Below, piece after piece: positions 60,471 to 64,000 of a stretch of DNA of 64,000 nt. Below the pieces are notes generated by a model. It saw only the letters and a list, made by a program, of their open reading frames with translations, was not told the DNA's origin and did not search any database. The position numbers were made by a program, and so were the translations under genes. Each line of letters opens with the position of its first letter. Positions within the stretch are counted from its first letter, which is position 1. This stretch comes from Centroberyx gerrardi (Eukaryota; Chordata; Actinopteri; Beryciformes; Berycidae): positions 10,390,621-10,454,620 of the forward strand of contig NC_136012.1 in the NCBI RefSeq assembly GCF_048128805.1. The letters are read 5' to 3'.

Positions 60471-62846
60471 CTCCGGGGAACCATCAGAATCTCCAAATGC
60501 CTCAGCAAAGTCAGATGGACTTTTCCTCAGAGTCTGGTCAGCAGGCAGTGTGGTGTCGTTGTAAGATCTCACGAACTTGAAGTCACTGGTTCTAGAACCC
60601 GTTGTCAAGTATGCGTCATAATTGTGAGTGCTGCGTAAAGTTCCTGTGCCGTCAACCTCTGCGTAATTGGGAGGGAGATAAGCGCTGGGGATGGCGACCG
60701 CTCCGTCAAACAACAGTCTGGGCTTTCTCCTGCGACAAAACCTCACACCCAGGATGACAATAATGAAGGTCAGGAAAAAGGTGGAGACGGACACCAGCGC
60801 GATGATCAGATAAGAGGTCAGCTTGGAATTGCTTTCATCATTAGACATATCTTTCAGTTCTGGCACTTCAGCCAAGTTATCAGAAATGAGTAAATACATG
60901 GCACAGGTGGCAGAAAGAGAGGGCTGTCCGTTATCTTTCACTGCCACAATAAGGTTCTGTTTCATGCTGTCAGATTCAGAAATGTCCCGCTGTGTCCTGA
61001 TCTCTCCGCTGTGGAGACCGATAGTGAAAAGTCCCGGATCAGTGGATTTGACTATATGATAGGACAGCCAGGCGTTCTGTCCGGAGTCCGCGTCCACCGA
61101 TATCACTTTGGACACCAGAGAGCCTCCGTGCGCAGCTTTGGGGATCAACTCGGTCATGAAAGAGTTGCCCTCCGGGGCGGGGTAAAGTATCTGAGGAGAG
61201 TTGTCATTCACATCCGTTATGAACACACTGACGGTCACGTTGCTGCTGAGCGGAGGAGAACCCTTGTCTCTGGCCATCACGTGGACTTTAAAGCTTCTGA
61301 ACTGTTCATAATCAAACGGCCTCACAGCGTGGATCACCCCCGTGTCTCCGTTAACGGACAGATAGGAGGACACCGGGGCACCGTTCACTTCACTAGGTAA
61401 AAGCGAATAAATCACTGTACCGTTTTGTCTCCAGTCTGGGTCTCGAGCAGTAACGGAGCATAAAGTGGAGCCAGGTTTGTTATTTTCAGCAACGTAGGCA
61501 CTGTAGACCTGTTCCTCAAACACAGGTGGGTTGTCGTTGACGTCGGCAATAGATAATTGAATAGTTTTAAAGGAGGACAGAGGCGGAGAGCCCTCGTCGG
61601 TGGCAGTGATTGTAAAGTTGTAATCAGACACTAGTTCACGGTCCAGTTGGCCCGTGGTCACCAGAGAATAGTAGTTTTTGATGGAGGGAACCAACTTAAA
61701 AGGAACGTTTTGTTGAATGGAGCAGCGCACCTGTCGGTTATTCTCAGAGTCTCTATCCTGCACGTTAATGATGCCCACCTCTGTACCAGGTGACAAGTTC
61801 TCTGGTATGGGATTAGTCAGAGATTTCAAATAGATTACAGGAGTGTTGTCATTTACATCAGTGATCTCAACGGTTACCTTTGTGTATGACGATAACCCTA
61901 AACCATCCTTTGCTTTAATGCGCAATTCGTATGTTGTAACAGTTTCAAAGTCAATGGTACCGTTGACTCTTATTTTTCCTGTTTTACGGTCAATACTAAA
62001 AACTTTCCTCACATCCTCTGAAACATGTCCAAAATCATAAGTTACATCTCCATGTACACCTTCATCTGCATCAGTAGCAGTCACTGTTAACACTACTGTA
62101 TCTAGAGGAGAGTTCTCAGGCAGACTCGATTCATATACGGCCTGGCTAAACACTGGAGCATTATCATTAGCATCCAGTACAGTGATGTGTATTAGTACAG
62201 TACCTGATCTTTGTGGTGTGCCACTATCAGTAGCTGTGAGAAGCAAATTAATCTCCTGTTGTTTCTCGCGGTCAAGCTCTTTTTCAAGAACAAGCTCAAT
62301 ACTATTGCCATTAACAGCCAGAAGAAAATTATCATTCTTTTCCAGATTGTATCCCTGAACTGAATTTTGTCCTACATCGGCGTCACGTGCCTCCTCTATC
62401 AAGAAACGAGCTCCTCTGTCTGCTAACTCGCTAATTTCAATATTGATGGATTCTTCGTTAAATTGTGGGGAGTTGTCGTTAATATCTTGAACGTGTAGAC
62501 TAATACGATGCAGCTCTAGAGGATTCTCCAGCACAAGTTCATGTTGTAGGATGCATGACGCCTTTTCCCCACAAAACCCCTCTCGGTCAATCCTGTGGGC
62601 TACAATTAAATCTCCGTTACTTAGGTCGATGTCGCAATACCTTTTGCGATTCCCTTCGGTATCAATACGGGCCTTTCTAGTGGGTAGATTGCCCGTCTCC
62701 AGCCCGAGATCCTTCGCTATATTCCCAATAACAGATCCGCGTTTCATCTCCTCTGGAAAAGAATAGCTCACATCTCCATATACGGAATGCCACGGAAGCA
62801 AGAAAACGAAGCAGCACATGAGTAAGGTGAATCCTTTGTGCCCCAT
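60471..62846 (-). CDS. pcdhg: Protocadherin gamma-type variable exon V1 (first in the window)
   Basis: 792 codons from [12 protein letters not shown]; an in-frame ATG 23 codons upstream (62915) is unlikely because V3 starts at the equivalent [12 protein letters not shown] and the hydrophobic leader begins here. Signal to residue 24, then [12 protein letters not shown]5C is CGEKASC. Linkers are DINDNSP, DANDNAP, DVNDNTP, DVNDNPP and DVNDNSP. EC1-EC2 contain the V5-like [20 protein letters not shown] and [18 protein letters not shown], whereas EC2-EC3 from about 61840 to 62300 is nearly V3. Tail and membrane helix are of the group type. Donor GTAGGA at 60465-60470. More exons may lie upstream of the window. 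Confidence 0.95.
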
Positions 62847-64000
62847 TGTAGCAATGTAGTGCTTATAGAGGAGCAGCCTTCGCTTAGATGAACCAATACA
62901 GTAAGGGTTATACAATCAACGAAAATCGACCGCTCTCCACAGTTATTGTGTCTGCAGCCTCGCCAGTCAACAGCAACTCAAGAATGACTCCTTGTATTCG
63001 TCTACACATCAGAGGGTGGAGTAATGGAAATATTTAGTGTAGACTGGCAGATAGCGACACCGTGAGTGGAGTTAAGAAATGGCGGATAAGAGATATTTGT
63101 TCCCTTTAAGCACATGTGTAATCATGATATTAATTTAATATAAAAACGATTGAAATCGGTGCTCGTGTACGCAGATTTATAAACTAGATACTCAAACGAT
63201 ATAAGTACATATATCAGGCAATTGTATTCATCAAGTAAAACAGCATAATTCCAGGGAATGCAACTAGGCTGTTATTTTTTTTTTTTTTTTACTGTTATCA
63301 AAACGCAATCAATTACGTGTCCTCAATATGTTATAATCAGGTCTTGTTTAGACTGGTAGAGGAGATTTGGATGCATGGCAAGGAAAGTGAAGGGACCATT
63401 ATCGTGGATGAAAATAGTTTCTTCAAAGCCCAGGACACGCTGCAAACAAACTAAAACGGTCAAAGATCGCCTCCAACTCAAAATGACATCATGTGACGTG
63501 AAATCTAACTGCTAACAGGTCGTCGATAAAACTGTGGAATAAGCTGACATTAAATCCTGCCATTGGAAAGAAACCGAACATCACGGACAACTGGATTTCT
63601 GTGGAGAAGCACACTTTCCCACCGTAGTATTGCTTTAGAATAGCATTTATCATTCTCAGTATAAAACGTTCCTCCTCCATAATCCTATCACTTCACTCTG
63701 GCTACAGTAGGTAGAAGACTAGTCAGAAAAAAGTTTTAACAACGCTGTATAGTTGATGTTGTACGTATGAATCAATATGTATGAAAATAACCTACAAGCG
63801 TGACAGCCGAACTCATTCACAAGTTTTCTTAAAATTTGTGTTCTTTGTAAATCAAGACTAAATCACATAGGACAGAAAATGACTGCTGCACTGGTCTCTA
63901 TGGTTGAAACTTTCAAGCATGTTGCACTTCTGACCATACCCCAATCAGCGGTGCCAAAGCGGGTGTTTTCTATTATCTGTCGAAGGCAAAATATCTACTT
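62847..64000. other. Sequence upstream of V1
   Basis: V1 promoter; from about 63,110 it resembles 54,560-55,200 upstream of V3, apart from a T tract near 63277-63290. No gene to the window edge. Confidence 0.7.
63052..63061 (-). promoter_or_regulatory. CGCT box of V1
   Basis: GGTGTCGCTA on the minus strand, 206 bp before the ATG; CATCAGAGGGTGGA at 63007-63020 is the second CTCF-like motif. Confidence 0.75.

Noticed and set aside
62847-62915. Upstream ATG of V1 (and similar ones for V6, V8, V10)
   Set aside because: They add non-hydrophobic residues before the leader, and sister exons start at the inner ATG.

Overview
The window is part of a teleost fish clustered-protocadherin locus, gamma (pcdhg) type. 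It holds twelve large single-exon reading frames, all on the minus strand and all of one design: signal peptide, six cadherin (EC) repeats, one transmembrane helix and a short cytoplasmic tail that ends in a 5' splice donor instead of a stop codon. This is the variable-exon array of a Pcdh cluster, where each exon has its own promoter and is spliced to shared constant exons. Transcription runs from high to low coordinates, so the constant exons must lie beyond base 1; none is visible here. Pcdhg identity rests on the tails (YEVCRTTDSRKSD..F in one group, [20 protein letters not shown] in the other), which resemble mammalian gamma tails. Teleost origin is inferred from the protein types and from fish-like Tc1 and LINE remnants. 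I cannot name the species or assign isoform numbers.

Layout in transcription order (V1-V12 are my labels). Five [10 protein letters not shown]-type exons: V1 60471-62846, V2 56172-58586, V3 51902-54277, V4 42890-45271, V5 37231-39618. One divergent, isolated exon: V6 25910-28291. Six QIRYSIPEEM-type exons: V7 17043-19454, V8 13716-16160, V9 10188-12626, V10 6924-9368, V11 3493-5928, V12 249-2699. All twelve coding lengths are multiples of three up to the donor, so any exon can join the same phase-0 constant exon. Eleven exons have a recognisable CGCT-box/CTCF-like promoter element about 190-370 bp upstream of the ATG. V7 has only a CpG-less variant at the expected distance.

The array grew by tandem duplication at several ages: a near-identical 5.66 kb unit (V5/V4), an older two-exon unit of about 6.7 kb (V12+V11 versus V10+V9), and related flanks around V3 and V1. 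A third copy of the V4/V5 spacer lacks its exon and promoter exactly, which looks like a lost exon. Inside the QIRYSIPEEM group, EC1 and the EC6-membrane-tail block are almost identical at DNA level while EC2-EC5 differ. V7 and V8 are clear mosaics. This fits the gene conversion already known in fish Pcdh clusters.

Two long spacers (19.5-25.9 kb and 28.3-37.2 kb) flank V6. They hold a TTAA-flanked MITE, an internally deleted Tc1-like element, a CR1/L2-like LINE remnant, an L1-like 3' remnant, microsatellites and a perfect 40-bp palindrome. I found no tRNA, rRNA, CRISPR or non-protocadherin host gene, and nothing I would call a wholly new system. The most unusual items are the exon-less unit, the duplicated V6 promoter and the poly(A) hexamer abutting the V2 donor.
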